The notes below the pieces were generated by a model, which did not search any database, had not been told where the DNA came from, and saw nothing but the letters and a program-made list of their open reading frames with translations. The translations under genes were made by a program, and so were the position numbers. A stretch of 17,549 nucleotides of DNA from positions 1-17,549 of the forward strand of contig JBMSHD010000037.1 in NCBI GenBank assembly GCA_049416425.1, in the 5' to 3' direction. This DNA is from JBMSHD01 sp049416425. GTDB taxonomy: Bacteria; Pseudomonadota; Gammaproteobacteria; Francisellales; Francisellaceae. How positions within the stretch are numbered: position 1 is the stretch's first letter; every line of letters begins with the position of its first letter. Shown in pieces: positions 1-8,469 of this stretch.

Positions 1-123
1 TCTGATATTTCTCACATGCGTCTCCACGGTGTACAGAGACAGGTTAAGCCTGCCGACAATATGTTTGCTACTCATCCCTTTAGCCGTTAATCTCACTACT
101 TCCGTTTCTCTGATACTCAACAT
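1..123 (-). CDS. LuxR/GerE-type helix-turn-helix regulator, 5' part only
   Basis: The reading frame starts at an ATG (complement of 121-123) and runs off the left edge. The 41 visible residues form a GerE/LuxR DNA-binding helix-turn-helix: LSIRETEVVRLTAKGMS, then KHIVGRLNLSLYTVETHVRNI, with the typical S-x-RE-x-EV start and TVETHVRNI recognition helix. An AGGGAG Shine-Dalgarno lies 6 nt before the ATG. An in-frame TAA lies shortly upstream, so the protein begins directly at the HTH and no receiver or ligand-binding domain precedes it. It may be a small stand-alone HTH protein, or the surviving DNA-binding end of a longer ancestor. The regulated genes cannot be told. Family call is fairly sure. 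Confidence 0.7.
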   Translation of the reverse strand, partial: MLSIRETEVVRLTAKGMSSKHIVGRLNLSLYTVETHVRNIR

Positions 124-167
124 GTATGACTCCCTCTTTATTTAACATCTCAATTCAGTGGAAAGAC

Positions 168-182
168 GTGGCTGGTCGCCAC
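168..182. other. Small hairpin in the luxR-merR intergenic region
   Basis: GTGGC (168-172) and GCCAC (178-182) form a perfect 5-bp stem around TGGTC. It sits between the divergent luxR-type and merR-type starts. No T-run of terminator length follows on either strand, so its role is unknown. Confidence 0.25.
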
Positions 183-263
183 TTTCTCCCCTTGTTACTC
201 CTGAATCTATCATTTTCGTGATAAGCAGGAAATAGGGGTATATTGAAAAAAATAAGAATGTGC

Positions 264-299
264 TTGACCTTTACCCTGCGTCAGCGTTCATGCTATGTT
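264..299 (+). promoter_or_regulatory. MerR-type promoter with over-long spacer upstream of the truncated merR
   Basis: A -35-like TTGACC occurs at 264-269. The best -10-like hexamers are CATGCT (289-294, 19-bp spacer) and TGCTAT (291-296, 21-bp spacer). A spacer longer than 17 bp is the hallmark of promoters that MerR-family activators twist into shape, and these regulators commonly control their own gene. The spacer holds a weak, imperfect inverted repeat flanked by TGA and TCA. This is inference from layout; no start site is known. Confidence 0.45.
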
Positions 300-330
300 C
301 TAAGGAATAAAAACGAAGCCACATAAAGCG

Positions 331-531
331 ATGAAATGGTATACAAAGGCCTTTGCGAAATTAACCGGTGTGACCGTCAGAACATTATACCACTATGATG
401 CCATCGGGCTTTTAACGCCATCTATTCGTCTGGATAATGGTTATCGTTTATATTCCGAGGTCGATCTGCTGAGATGGCGTTATAAACTTCGGTATTTATT
501 TGTTGGGTCAAAACGTGTCACAACAGACTGA
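331..531 (+). pseudogene. MerR-family transcription regulator, truncated
   Basis: The first 48 or so residues are a clear MerR N-terminal winged helix-turn-helix: MKWYTKAFAKLTGVTVRTLY, then HYD-x-IGLL-x-PS-x-R-x-x-NGYRLYSE-x-DLLR. In intact relatives this continues through an LQQI-type helix, a dimerisation coiled coil and an effector domain. Here the frame changes character right after DLLR and stops at 66 residues. Its end overlaps the 3' end of the opposite-strand dinB gene by 14 bp, leaving no room for the missing domains. In another frame, FGIYL (near 490-505) resembles the FGF-x-L that usually follows, suggesting a small deletion or frameshift as well as truncation. The product would lack its dimer helix, so regulatory function is doubtful. 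The promoter just upstream still looks MerR-like. Confidence 0.7.
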
Positions 532-1570
532 TTTGGCGGTTATGATCTGGCATATCTTCAGAGACACCATAACCAATGCCGATGAGGCGGATGGGATGAT
601 TTAATCGTTGATGGGCTTCGTGTAGAAGATAGTGAAATCGTTTATCATCCACTGTGTTACTTTGGCGTTCGAGCGTCGTCTGATGAAAATGATTGTCTTT
701 GAGTTTGATGAACAGGCTGTGAATGTGAAGCTTATGCCGATAAGGTTTGAAGCGTTGTTTGAGCTTTTCAATCAAGGCCGGTAAGGCTTCATAACAGTCT
801 TGCAGACGGATCAGATCATGAAGATAGGTTTCCTCAACACTGATGGATTTTCGGATGCGTTCAGGATTGACGGCTCTATTATCGATCCCTTTAGCATAAT
901 CAGAGAGTTTATCGGCGAAATTACCGAAATGAGCCTTCAGTTCCTGGCGGTTGAATTGAGCCAGATCATCACAGCTGAAGATACCGAGCGCATTTAATTT
1001 CTGCTCACCGATCTTGCCGACACCAAAGAGCTTGCCAACGGCAAGTTTTGCTATAAAAGCGCGACTTTGATGCGGTTTGATGACAAACAGCCCATCCGGT
1101 TTTCTCCAGTCACTGGCGATTTTAGCCAGCAGTTTGTTCTCAGCCACACCGGCGGAAGCCGTCAATGCCGTTTTTTTGAGGATCTCTTGTTTTAGATGCT
1201 TGGCGATTTCGGTGGCATTGTTATTAAATTGTCTGCAGGCGCTGACATCCAAAAAGGCCTCATCGAGTGATAATGGTTCGACCATTGGCGTGATCGTATA
1301 AAAAATCTCCCGAATCTGATTGGATTTTTCACGGTAATAGGCCATATCAACCGGTAGAACCACGAGATCTGGACAGCGTTTAAGGGCGATTTTTGTCGGC
1401 ATCGCTGAGTGAATGCCGAATGTTCTGGCGATGTAATTGCAGGTTGTCAACACGCTTCGCTCCGTGGTGCCACCGACGGCAAGTGGTTTGTCTTTAAGCT
1501 CGGGATGGCGCAATTCTTCCGCCTGGGCGTAGAAGTAATCCATATCGATATGGATGATTTTCCGTGTCAT
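518..1570 (-). CDS. dinB: DNA polymerase IV (Y-family translesion polymerase)
   Basis: This 350-residue protein has full DinB length and order. The palm motif is IIHIDMDYFYAQ, with metal-binding D9 and the predicted steric-gate aromatic at Y14. The finger motif YIARTFGIHSAMP (about 46-58) is followed by LSLDEAFLDVS with catalytic D103-E104. The thumb helix-hairpin-helix lies around KLFGVGKIGEQKLNALGI, and a little-finger domain forms the C-terminus. It copies damaged templates and extends mismatched ends at stalled forks. Its ATG overlaps the stop of the upstream phnA-like gene as TGATG, so translation is probably coupled. I saw no clear LexA box directly upstream; any SOS control would have to act from the promoter before phnA. 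The C-terminus is conventional, and I see no damage. Confidence 0.96.
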   Translation of the reverse strand: MTRKIIHIDMDYFYAQAEELRHPELKDKPLAVGGTTERSVLTTCNYIARTFGIHSAMPTKIALKRCPDLVVLPVDMAYYREKSNQIREIFYTITPMVEPLSLDEAFLDVSACRQFNNNATEIAKHLKQEILKKTALTASAGVAENKLLAKIASDWRKPDGLFVIKPHQSRAFIAKLAVGKLFGVGKIGEQKLNALGIFSCDDLAQFNRQELKAHFGNFADKLSDYAKGIDNRAVNPERIRKSISVEETYLHDLIRLQDCYEALPALIEKLKQRFKPYRHKLHIHSLFIKLKDNHFHQTTLERQSNTVDDKRFHYLLHEAHQRLNHPIRLIGIGYGVSEDMPDHNRQISLL

Positions 1571-2143
1571 CAGGCCTTTTTCAAGAACGCCGTTTTAAGG
1601 TAGATGGAAACGCCGTTGACCTTGCCTTCGATGTGATCGGCGACCGTGCCGATGGTGATGTTTTTAACCAGTGTGCCGCGCTTGGCGGTAAATCCGGCGC
1701 CTTTGACATCGAGGTCTTTTATGAGTGTGACGCTGTCACCGGCATGAAGAAGATTGCCATTGGCATCTTTGCGAGTGTCTTCTTGATCGGTGCTTGAAGG
1801 CATCTCTATGGCTTCGGCCCAGGCTTTTGTCTCCTCATCAAGATACAGCATGTCCAAAAGCTCCTGCGGCCAACCTTCGCCAGCCAGTTGCTTTAACAGG
1901 CGATAGGCCATGACCTGAACGGCGGGCACACCGCTCCACATGCTGTCATTTAAGCAACGCCAGTGATTGGCGTCCATTTGCTCGGGATTTTCAATCTGCT
2001 GGTTTGCAGGTATCACAGATCAAGATCTCTGTCTCAAGTGTATGATCGGCAGCGGGAACGTCATAAACTGCAAGTGCATCGGTACTTTTGCAGAGTTCAC
2101 AGTGATTGTTACTTCGGCTTTTTAAGGTGTCTAATAGTGTCAT
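1570..2143 (-). pseudogene. PhnA/YjdM-like protein with N-terminal zinc ribbon, frameshifted
   Basis: The C-terminal segment is a PhnA domain (KDANGNLLHAGDSVTLIKDL, then VKGAGFTAKRGT-x-VKNI and EGKVNGVSIYLKTAFLKK). Before it lies the IENPE-x-MD-x-NHWRCLNDSMWS region found in the longer PhnA-domain proteins. The expected zinc-ribbon start is present but in another frame: from an ATG at 2143 it reads MTLLDTLKSRSNNHCELCKS and on to ICDTCK, then hits TGA within a few codons. Removing one base from the GG at 2001-2002 joins ICDTCK to QQIENPEQMD in one open frame of about 190 codons. An ATG at 2016 could give a 148-residue product without the zinc ribbon. PhnA proteins are conserved but poorly understood; the link to phosphonate use is historical. 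The frameshift could be real or a sequencing error. Coupled to dinB by TGATG. Confidence 0.85.
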
Positions 2144-2217
2144 GGATTTATTTCATCATGATTGAATTTAGGATGTATTATAGCAATTTAAAATGATCTA
2201 AGAAACAATGACGCCTC

Positions 2218-2246
2218 ATGACATGATTTGTTCTTGCAGCTATAAT
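2218..2246 (+). promoter_or_regulatory. Sigma70-type promoter for the GH20 gene
   Basis: ATGACA (2218-2223) differs from the -35 consensus only at the first base. It is separated by exactly 17 bp from a perfect TATAAT (2241-2246). The predicted transcript starts about 30 nt before the GH20 ATG. It lies in the short region between the divergent phnA-like and GH20 genes. Confidence 0.6.
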
Positions 2247-2281
2247 TATGATTCATAAGGCTATTTGAGTGAGCGATATAG

Positions 2282-4816
2282 ATGATGTCATTATTTAGAA
2301 AAGCGCTGTTCTTGTGTTTACTAAGCTTAAATTTAGGGTATGCCGCCGATAAGCCTGAAGAGGCTGTTCATATCGATAGTATCGAGACGGTTAAAGGGCA
2401 GAAAGCGTTCGATTTTTCAACCTATATCAACTTCACGGTCAATAAATCGCTATCGACAAGTTGGGCGTTTGGTTTCTATATGCCACGCACGTTCAATCAG
2501 CTGGTCACGGCACAGCAAGACGTCAATCCAAAGCTTAAGTTGCAAATCTGTGAACTCGGAAAAGTCAGACATTGCGCTCCTTTAAAGCTTGTGGTGAAAT
2601 CAAAGAATACGGCTGTCGTCTTGCCATCCTACTATAGCGCCGGTTATACCAGTGTGTTTACGCTAAAAAATCCACAAGATTCCTTTCCGTTGCTAGCCGG
2701 ATCGACTTATCAGATTGAGCTTCTGGATAATAATCAATGGCCACCGATGAATTACTCCGCCATGCCACAGAATCTTTTTCTCGTCGATCATTATGCCCAA
2801 GCGAATGCCTTATTTTACCCTCTGTCGAGTAAAGCGGATAATTACAAAATCGGCGGTTATAAGCAAAGTGAGATTGACAATGAGATGATAGCGCATCAAC
2901 AGCAGATGCTGGATCATGCGATGGCACTAAAGCATGATTTTAGTGAAAAATATGGGCTGGTGCCGAGTCCCGTTTCGGTGTCAGTTAAGAAAGAGACATT
3001 CTATCCATTGGAGAATAACACGTTTAACATCGCTATTGCCTTTGATCGTCAAGCTGAGAAAGCCATTGAGCAGAAATTAAAGCTGTTTGAAACGATGACA
3101 GACAGGCTAGGTCTCGCGCTTAAATTTAACAAGACAACGCCACAATATGCCAATATAGTGATTCGCCCCGTGGCGTTGAAAGCGCTGGATAATAATCCGG
3201 AGGGCTATCTGTTGGAGATCAATGGCGATGGTGTGACGATAAAAGCCGCCAATTCAACCGGCGTGTTTTATGCACTGGTGACGCTGTCGCAGATCTTATA
3301 TCATGTGAATCAAAACAACAGCGATCAAAAATCGAAGTATCTGTTATTGCCAGAGCTCTCGATCAAAGATTATCCGCGTTTTCAGTATCGCGGTGTCTTG
3401 CTTGATACGGCCAGACATTTCTTCACGGTTGAGGAAATCAAGCATTTGCTTGATGCCATGGCTGTGCAGAAACTCAATACCTTGCATTTTCATGTTGCCG
3501 ATGATGAAGGTTTTCGTCTTGCCTTGGATGCCTTGACTCCAGAGGTTCAGGATCTGGCAGCTACTAGAGGCTATATCAATGAATTGATTACGCCACCGCA
3601 GATGTTTGGCCAGGCCAATCTCGATAAGACCAATTTTACCGATTATAATCCGGATAATGGTCAGATGCTGATAAAGAATTATCCGCGTGCCAATACAGCT
3701 TATCATGGTCTATACAGCAAAGCCGATATTAAGAGCTTGATTGCCTATGCCAATGCGCGTGGCATCACCATTATCCCTGAGATCGATCTGCCGGGACATG
3801 CCAGGGCATTGATTCAGGCGGATCCTTCCATTTTTGACAGCGATCAGGGTAAATTCATCAGCGTTCAAGGCTATTATGATGATGTGATACCTGTCTGCCT
3901 TTATAATGAAGCTGGTAAGAAAGCACAACGATTTACGCAAAAGATAAAGCAGATAGTCCAAGAGATAGCGATGCTTTTCTCCCGACAATCGACACTTTAT
4001 GCCCAAAATGAGGTGAGTGTTGGTGGTGATGAAGTTGCCGCCGGCGCCTGGCAGGGGGTGAATGATTGTGATAATAAACAGTGGAAGTCAAAACCAGAAG
4101 CCGCTCTGGCAAAATTGAGCGATAAACAAAAAAGCGGTTTTTCATTGGCGCTCATACGATCTCAGCTGTTCTTTAAAAAACTGAGCCAGAATCTTGAAAA
4201 GATCAAACTCTCAGGTTGGCAACAGGCCATTCAGGGTGATGATCCGGCAGGGACGATTTTACCTGATTTTGTGGTCAAACCTGAGTCTTTTTCTCATGCC
4301 TGGGTATGGAATGCTAGCACAAATGGCGGCATGTCTCAGGCGATAAATCTGGCAAAAAACAACTATCCAACGGTATTGGCGTACGCCGATAAAACCTATT
4401 TTGATCTGGCTTATAGCCCTGATAAATGGGAGCCGGGATTTAGCTGGGCGACACGGTTTTCAGATACCTTCTCGGCACTTCAGATTGCCCAGGCTACCAC
4501 GGAGACCATACGATTTGCTGGCGATAAAGGACAAAATATCGTGGGCGTTGAAGGCGCACTATGGAGCGAAAATCTCTATAACTTCAGGCATCTATCCTAT
4601 ATGGCGCTGCCGAAGATGACAGGGCTTGCCGAGGCCGGCTGGTCTGATGCATCAACGACAAGCGATGGTGATAAGCTCAATTGGTTGAGTCTTAAAATGC
4701 GACTGGGGGATTCGCAAAGTGGTTTTTTAAACTATCTTGAGAAGATATCGACGATGACGCCGAATTATGAGTCATTATTCAATCGTCTCGATACGACCAT
4801 CGGCTCTGGCGATTAA
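2282..4816 (+). CDS. Secreted beta-N-acetylhexosaminidase / chitobiase, GH20
   Basis: This 844-residue protein starts with a signal peptide (MMSLFRKALFLCLLSLNLGY, cut near A-A-D). A chitobiase N-terminal sugar-binding domain follows at about 30-180, including INFTVNKSLSTSWAFGFYMP. A GH20b alpha/beta domain lies near 230-345. The GH20 barrel begins around LSIKDYPRFQYRGVLLDTAR and includes HFHVADDEG-x-R and EIDLPGHARA. The catalytic acid pair is D583-E584 in SVGGDEVAAGAW. It removes GlcNAc from chitobiose and chitin oligomers in the periplasm or outside, using the substrate acetamido group as nucleophile. It ends soon after the barrel, without the extra Ig-like C-terminal domain of E. coli-type chitobiases. 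Its last 42 bp overlap the convergent rpiA gene. A second ATG directly follows the first; either could start the protein. It complements the GH18 chitinases further on. Confidence 0.93.
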   Translation: MMSLFRKALFLCLLSLNLGYAADKPEEAVHIDSIETVKGQKAFDFSTYINFTVNKSLSTSWAFGFYMPRTFNQLVTAQQDVNPKLKLQICELGKVRHCAPLKLVVKSKNTAVVLPSYYSAGYTSVFTLKNPQDSFPLLAGSTYQIELLDNNQWPPMNYSAMPQNLFLVDHYAQANALFYPLSSKADNYKIGGYKQSEIDNEMIAHQQQMLDHAMALKHDFSEKYGLVPSPVSVSVKKETFYPLENNTFNIAIAFDRQAEKAIEQKLKLFETMTDRLGLALKFNKTTPQYANIVIRPVALKALDNNPEGYLLEINGDGVTIKAANSTGVFYALVTLSQILYHVNQNNSDQKSKYLLLPELSIKDYPRFQYRGVLLDTARHFFTVEEIKHLLDAMAVQKLNTLHFHVADDEGFRLALDALTPEVQDLAATRGYINELITPPQMFGQANLDKTNFTDYNPDNGQMLIKNYPRANTAYHGLYSKADIKSLIAYANARGITIIPEIDLPGHARALIQADPSIFDSDQGKFISVQGYYDDVIPVCLYNEAGKKAQRFTQKIKQIVQEIAMLFSRQSTLYAQNEVSVGGDEVAAGAWQGVNDCDNKQWKSKPEAALAKLSDKQKSGFSLALIRSQLFFKKLSQNLEKIKLSGWQQAIQGDDPAGTILPDFVVKPESFSHAWVWNASTNGGMSQAINLAKNNYPTVLAYADKTYFDLAYSPDKWEPGFSWATRFSDTFSALQIAQATTETIRFAGDKGQNIVGVEGALWSENLYNFRHLSYMALPKMTGLAEAGWSDASTTSDGDKLNWLSLKMRLGDSQSGFLNYLEKISTMTPNYESLFNRLDTTIGSGD

Positions 4817-5458
4817 AAGCACATCGGCGGTGCGATGGGCAAAAATTCCATTGTCGACGACGCCTGTGATCTGTTTGATTTCAGATTCGAGTTTAAGCGG
4901 ATTATCGATAGATAGATTATGAATATCAAGAATGATATTGCCGTTGTCGGTCATCACGCCTTCGCGATAAACCGGCTGACCGCCAAAGCGCATCAATTGT
5001 TTTGCAACATAGCTTCTGGCGGCAGGAATGACCTCAATTGGCAGCGGAAAGGCGCCCAAATGGCCGACGAATTTGCTCTCATCGATGATGCAGATGAATT
5101 GTGTAGATGCCACGGCGCAGATTTTCTCGCGGGTGAGTGCCGCCCCGCCGCCTTTGATCAGTTCTCGGTATTTATTCGCCTCATCGGCGCCATCGATATA
5201 GACATCGACTTTTGACGGATAGTTGAGATCAACCACCTCAAATCCCAGCGCTTTCAAACGCCTGGTTGATTCATCGGAGCTGGAGACACAGACATCAATT
5301 TTGGACTTGACTTCTAATAAGGCATCGATAAAAAAATTAACGGTTGATCCGGTGCCAACGCCGACAACCATGTCGTCTTTGATGTAATCTAGCGCGGCTG
5401 TTGCCGCCTTTTGTTTGAGCTCATCCTGTGAAATTTTATTTTTTTTGTGAAATAGCAT
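4775..5458 (-). CDS. rpiA: Ribose-5-phosphate isomerase A
   Basis: The enzyme interconverts ribose 5-phosphate and ribulose 5-phosphate in the pentose phosphate pathway. The classic RpiA signatures are present: VVGVGTGSTVNFFIDAL, SSSDESTRRLKALGF, the active-site stretch DVYIDGADEANKYRELIKGG, GAALTREKI, and ending FAHRTADVLLIARADGRIE. I chose the ATG at 5458 (MLFHKKNKIS, 227 residues) because it overlaps the stop codon of the upstream membrane-protein gene as TAATG, with GGTGGTC just before. An ATG at 5470 would add only MVVV. The 3' end overlaps the convergent GH20 gene by 42 bp, so the two transcripts run into each other. Length is normal for the family. Confidence 0.96.
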   Translation of the reverse strand: MLFHKKNKISQDELKQKAATAALDYIKDDMVVGVGTGSTVNFFIDALLEVKSKIDVCVSSSDESTRRLKALGFEVVDLNYPSKVDVYIDGADEANKYRELIKGGGAALTREKICAVASTQFICIIDESKFVGHLGAFPLPIEVIPAARSYVAKQLMRFGGQPVYREGVMTDNGNIILDIHNLSIDNPLKLESEIKQITGVVDNGIFAHRTADVLLIARADGRIETIE

Positions 5459-6117
5459 TACGACCACCATAAATTAATTTGAGTGAAACTGTGTTTGAGT
5501 GTGTCAACCAGCTGCTGCCAGTCCGGGGTGAACCAGTAGAGGATGACGATGACGATATAGAGTATCAGATAGAGCCACCAGACCTTAAATTCGATGAGTT
5601 TAAGGCTTTTAAAATGGCGTTTTCCTGTATTATTGCTGACAGTGGTGCCGATCAGCAGACGAATAACATAGCCATAAAAAGCGAAAAGGCCAAGCAGCGC
5701 GGTCATCGTATTTGATAACAGTAGCAATTGATGAGAAATGATCAGGCTGACTTCAGTTGTCAAAACGGCAAGCGTGAGCGATTCAAAGGCACCATGGCTT
5801 CGAAGCAGATGAAGTGAGGCACTAAATAGTCCAAAACGAAACAGACAAAATACGGCTATGGCAGCCGCTGCTGAGGCAATGAGACCATATTCTGGCATAA
5901 GCACACTACAGCAGATGAGACCTAAGATAAGTCCCAACAGAGCAAAAGCATGAGCCTTGGTTTGTCGATTATCACTGCTGATATCGGGTAAAAGGCTGGC
6001 GGCAAGAGAGGCGATGATGAGGGCGAAATATTGCCCGAAATCAATGACACCAGCGGCTAGCAGTGCACTCGATAAAATACCGCTGATACCGAGAGAGGTA
6101 ACGATTTGAATCAACAT
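5458..6117 (-). CDS. Small polytopic inner-membrane protein, possibly YdjM/DUF457-like
   Basis: This 219-residue protein is almost wholly hydrophobic, with about five or six membrane segments. A segment near the N-terminus reads ALIIASLAASLLPDISSDNR, and later SHGAFESLTLAVL appears. These recall the LLPDID and HRG-x-TH motifs of the YdjM/DUF457 family of membrane-bound putative hydrolases. The metal-binding histidines of that family are not conserved (SHGAFES instead of HRGFTHS), so the relation is tentative and enzyme activity is doubtful. I chose ATG 6117 (MLIQIVTSLG), which has AAAGG 8 nt upstream; a TTG at 6123 is also open. It ends in a TAATG overlap with rpiA. This suggests co-expression but says nothing certain about function. 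Confidence 0.6.
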   Translation of the reverse strand: MLIQIVTSLGISGILSSALLAAGVIDFGQYFALIIASLAASLLPDISSDNRQTKAHAFALLGLILGLICCSVLMPEYGLIASAAAAIAVFCLFRFGLFSASLHLLRSHGAFESLTLAVLTTEVSLIISHQLLLLSNTMTALLGLFAFYGYVIRLLIGTTVSNNTGKRHFKSLKLIEFKVWWLYLILYIVIVILYWFTPDWQQLVDTLKHSFTQINLWWS

Positions 6118-6153
6118 AGGCAAGACCTTTGATCTATATAATGAAAATAGTAA

Positions 6154-6183
6154 GAAATCATCGGCAAAAAAGCCAGTGATTTC
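6154..6183 (-). terminator. Hairpin after the dipeptide epimerase gene
   Basis: GAAATCA and TGATTTC, with an inner GGC/GCC pair, form a stem around a six-base A/T loop. The hairpin lies between the epimerase stop and the next gene on the same strand. On the minus strand it is followed by a T-rich but interrupted tract. It may be a weak terminator closing the murein-peptide operon. Confidence 0.4.
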
Positions 6184-6214
6184 TGACGTTTAGCCGTCAC
6201 GGGCATCGTGGAAT

Positions 6215-7282
6215 TTAAGCAGAGGGTTCAAAGGCAAGACCTGATTTGGATGACAGCGAGATAACCGGTTCATTGAAGGTGAGCCAGTGCTGGTAATGAT
6301 GTTTGTCAATCCAATCCAGAGGATCGAGATCTGCCATGGTGATGTTATTGGCGCAGGCGAAACTTGCCGCCGCGGCAATGCCTAATGGAGACTCCATCAT
6401 CGAGCCGATCATGCAGGTGATGCCATGAGCATCGGCTACTTTTTTTATCTGACTGGCTGCCAGAATGCCACCTGTTTTGGCCAGTTTGATATTGATGATA
6501 TCGGCGGCTTTTAATTCAATGATGGTTCTGGCATCCTGTATATCAAAAACAGACTCATCGGCTAAAATCGGAATAGGGCTTCTGCGGGTGATTTCGGCTA
6601 AGGCTTTAAGATCAAAGGCTTTGACGGGTTGTTCTAGCAGTTCAATATTGAGTTTGAGGCGTGAGATATGCTCAAAAAATGACAGTGTTTGTGCCTTAGT
6701 CCAACCCTGATTGGCATCGAGGCGCAGTTTGATAGAATCGGGGAGCTGTTGCAATTGTGATACAAGGGCGAGATCGCGATTAAAATCGCCACCCATTTTA
6801 ATCTTGATGCATGTAAAGCCTTTTGAAATTGCCAGATCAATAGCTTGCAGGGTATCACTAATGGGAGCACAGCTTATGGAGACATCGGTTTCAAGTTGGT
6901 GATGATTGGCTCCAAGCCATTGTGATAGGGGTTGATTCGCTGTTTTTGCCAATAAGTCATGAATGGCTAAATCAACGGCCATTTTTGCACCGGTATTGTG
7001 CATAGCCTGAGTAAAAGCCTTGTTTAAACTTTGTTGATAGTCCATGAGGTTGGAATGAAGCAAGACGGGGGTGAAAAGATCTTCAATGACGCTTTTCATG
7101 CCAGAGAGGGTATCACCGGTAATAGCAGTCGTTGCCGGTGCGCTGCCGTAGCCAACAAGGCCATTGTCGAGCGTGATCTTGACTAAGATATCGGTGATAT
7201 GATCGGTCTGCCTGATTGCGGTTATAAATCGACGCTTGAGGGGATAGGATAGATATTGGCATTTGAGGCTGGTAATTTTCAT
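6215..7282 (-). CDS. Dipeptide epimerase (L-Ala-D/L-Glu epimerase), enolase superfamily
   Basis: This 355-residue protein has the muconate-lactonising subgroup fold: capping domain (about 1-125), then the barrel. The catalytic lysine motif is KIK at 160-162 (K162). Metal ligands are D189 in LDANQGW, E217 in ELLEQP and D242 in ADES. The second catalytic lysine is K266 in NIKLAKTGG. The MIGSMMES-x-LG-x-AA region completes the active site. The spacing closely matches known L-Ala-D/L-Glu epimerases, which turn murein-derived L-Ala-D-Glu into L-Ala-L-Glu that ordinary peptidases can cleave. Start ATG 7282 has AAGGA 8 nt upstream; a longer open frame runs back into the DUF819 gene but has no support. 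It follows the DUF819 gene by 10 nt and an NlpC/P60 gene further upstream. This gene order strongly supports the substrate assignment. Confidence 0.9.
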   Translation of the reverse strand: MKITSLKCQYLSYPLKRRFITAIRQTDHITDILVKITLDNGLVGYGSAPATTAITGDTLSGMKSVIEDLFTPVLLHSNLMDYQQSLNKAFTQAMHNTGAKMAVDLAIHDLLAKTANQPLSQWLGANHHQLETDVSISCAPISDTLQAIDLAISKGFTCIKIKMGGDFNRDLALVSQLQQLPDSIKLRLDANQGWTKAQTLSFFEHISRLKLNIELLEQPVKAFDLKALAEITRRSPIPILADESVFDIQDARTIIELKAADIINIKLAKTGGILAASQIKKVADAHGITCMIGSMMESPLGIAAAASFACANNITMADLDPLDWIDKHHYQHWLTFNEPVISLSSKSGLAFEPSA

Positions 7283-7292
7283 CGTGGTTTCC

Positions 7293-8447
7293 TTAGAGTA
7301 AAGATAATATTCGGGCAACAAAGAGTCCACCTTGTGTGCCGATGATAAAGCCCAGTAATGCCATGACCACAGCCACGGCGACAAGATTTTTATTATAGGC
7401 TCCAGCCAATATCGTCGCGCCGGCAATGCCGCCAATATTGGCCAGAGAAGCAATTGAGCAGATAGAGAGATTGAGCCTGAAGATTTTAGCGATGAGGCTC
7501 ATAAGCAGCGCATGAATGATCAGAATCATGATACCACAGAGAATATAAAGCGGGGCAAGCGCCAAGCCTTTAAAGCTGGAGCTCGATGCGATCAAGGCCA
7601 CAAGTGTATAGAGCAGGATGCTTGATAGGACATTGCAGCCACCAATTTTAGCTAAGGGTGTCATGCCGCCGATAACACCAAGAAAGGTGGCGATTAAGAT
7701 AGTCCAGGTCGATGTTGACATAAACTGAAACACCGGCATAAAAGCGGCAAGATGGCCTGACAGGCTGCTGATGCTCAAGGCAATGGCAAAGAGGAAAAAC
7801 ATGCCAGGGAAGCCAAGCACGCCGGCTTGATTATGATTGATATCGAGTTTGTTGATATGATCCTCAATTGAGCTGGCGCGACTCCAGCGATCAAAGGCAC
7901 GGGATTTGGCAATCAGGGCAAATAATAGCGCAAACCAGATCGAATAGCTGATGGAGTCGGTCAAAAGGATATAACCGACTTGATCCGAAGGAACATGAAG
8001 CGCATTTTGCACGGCGATCATATTTCCGGTACCGCCCATCCAGCTTGCCGATAGCGAGGATAAGCCACGCCAGGCATCGCCAGGAAGAAAGCGATGCATG
8101 ATGCTATAGGTGATGATAAAACCGATAATAATGGTTATACTGGCACCGAAGAAAGTGAGCAGTAGTTTTTTGCCTAATTTGATGACCACCCGCATATCGC
8201 ACTGCAACAACATTAAAAATAGCATCGCCGGCAAAATAGCGCTGGTGATGCCACTTCTTGTTTCTTTAAGCGTGGTACTGGCACTGTCCCATAATCCAAA
8301 GCCTGTGAGTATGACGACAATAAAATAAAGCATGACGATGGCTGGAACGTAGTGGAAAAGGCGATGATGTGATTTATGAGCGATATAAACCAATCCACTG
8401 GCAATAAGCATCAAAGAGGCTAGATAGCCTAAGCTGGTGTTAATCAT
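7293..8447 (-). CDS. DUF819 (YjcL-type) multi-spanning membrane protein
   Basis: This 384-residue integral membrane protein has about ten hydrophobic segments. It matches the DUF819/YjcL family in several stretches: GLWDSAS, ILPAMLFLMLLQCDMR, SASWMGGTGNMIAVQ, LLTDSISYSIWFALL, and SIASLANIGGIAGATI. The two GG-containing re-entrant-like segments resemble a transporter core. No substrate is firmly established for the family. Placement between an NlpC/P60 peptidase and a dipeptide epimerase suggests uptake or movement of murein dipeptides, but that is inference. The start ATG at 8447 has GGAGTG upstream. The nlpC stop lies 22 nt before it and the epimerase start 10 nt after it, so the three genes should be one transcript. 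Confidence 0.85.
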   Translation of the reverse strand: MINTSLGYLASLMLIASGLVYIAHKSHHRLFHYVPAIVMLYFIVVILTGFGLWDSASTTLKETRSGITSAILPAMLFLMLLQCDMRVVIKLGKKLLLTFFGASITIIIGFIITYSIMHRFLPGDAWRGLSSLSASWMGGTGNMIAVQNALHVPSDQVGYILLTDSISYSIWFALLFALIAKSRAFDRWSRASSIEDHINKLDINHNQAGVLGFPGMFFLFAIALSISSLSGHLAAFMPVFQFMSTSTWTILIATFLGVIGGMTPLAKIGGCNVLSSILLYTLVALIASSSSFKGLALAPLYILCGIMILIIHALLMSLIAKIFRLNLSICSIASLANIGGIAGATILAGAYNKNLVAVAVVMALLGFIIGTQGGLFVARILSLL

Positions 8448-8469
8448 TATTTCACTCCATTATATTGTC

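Noticed and set aside
2658..4145. Several minus-strand open frames inside the GH20 gene
   Set aside because: They are out-of-frame shadows of a well-supported plus-strand gene, with no domain features.
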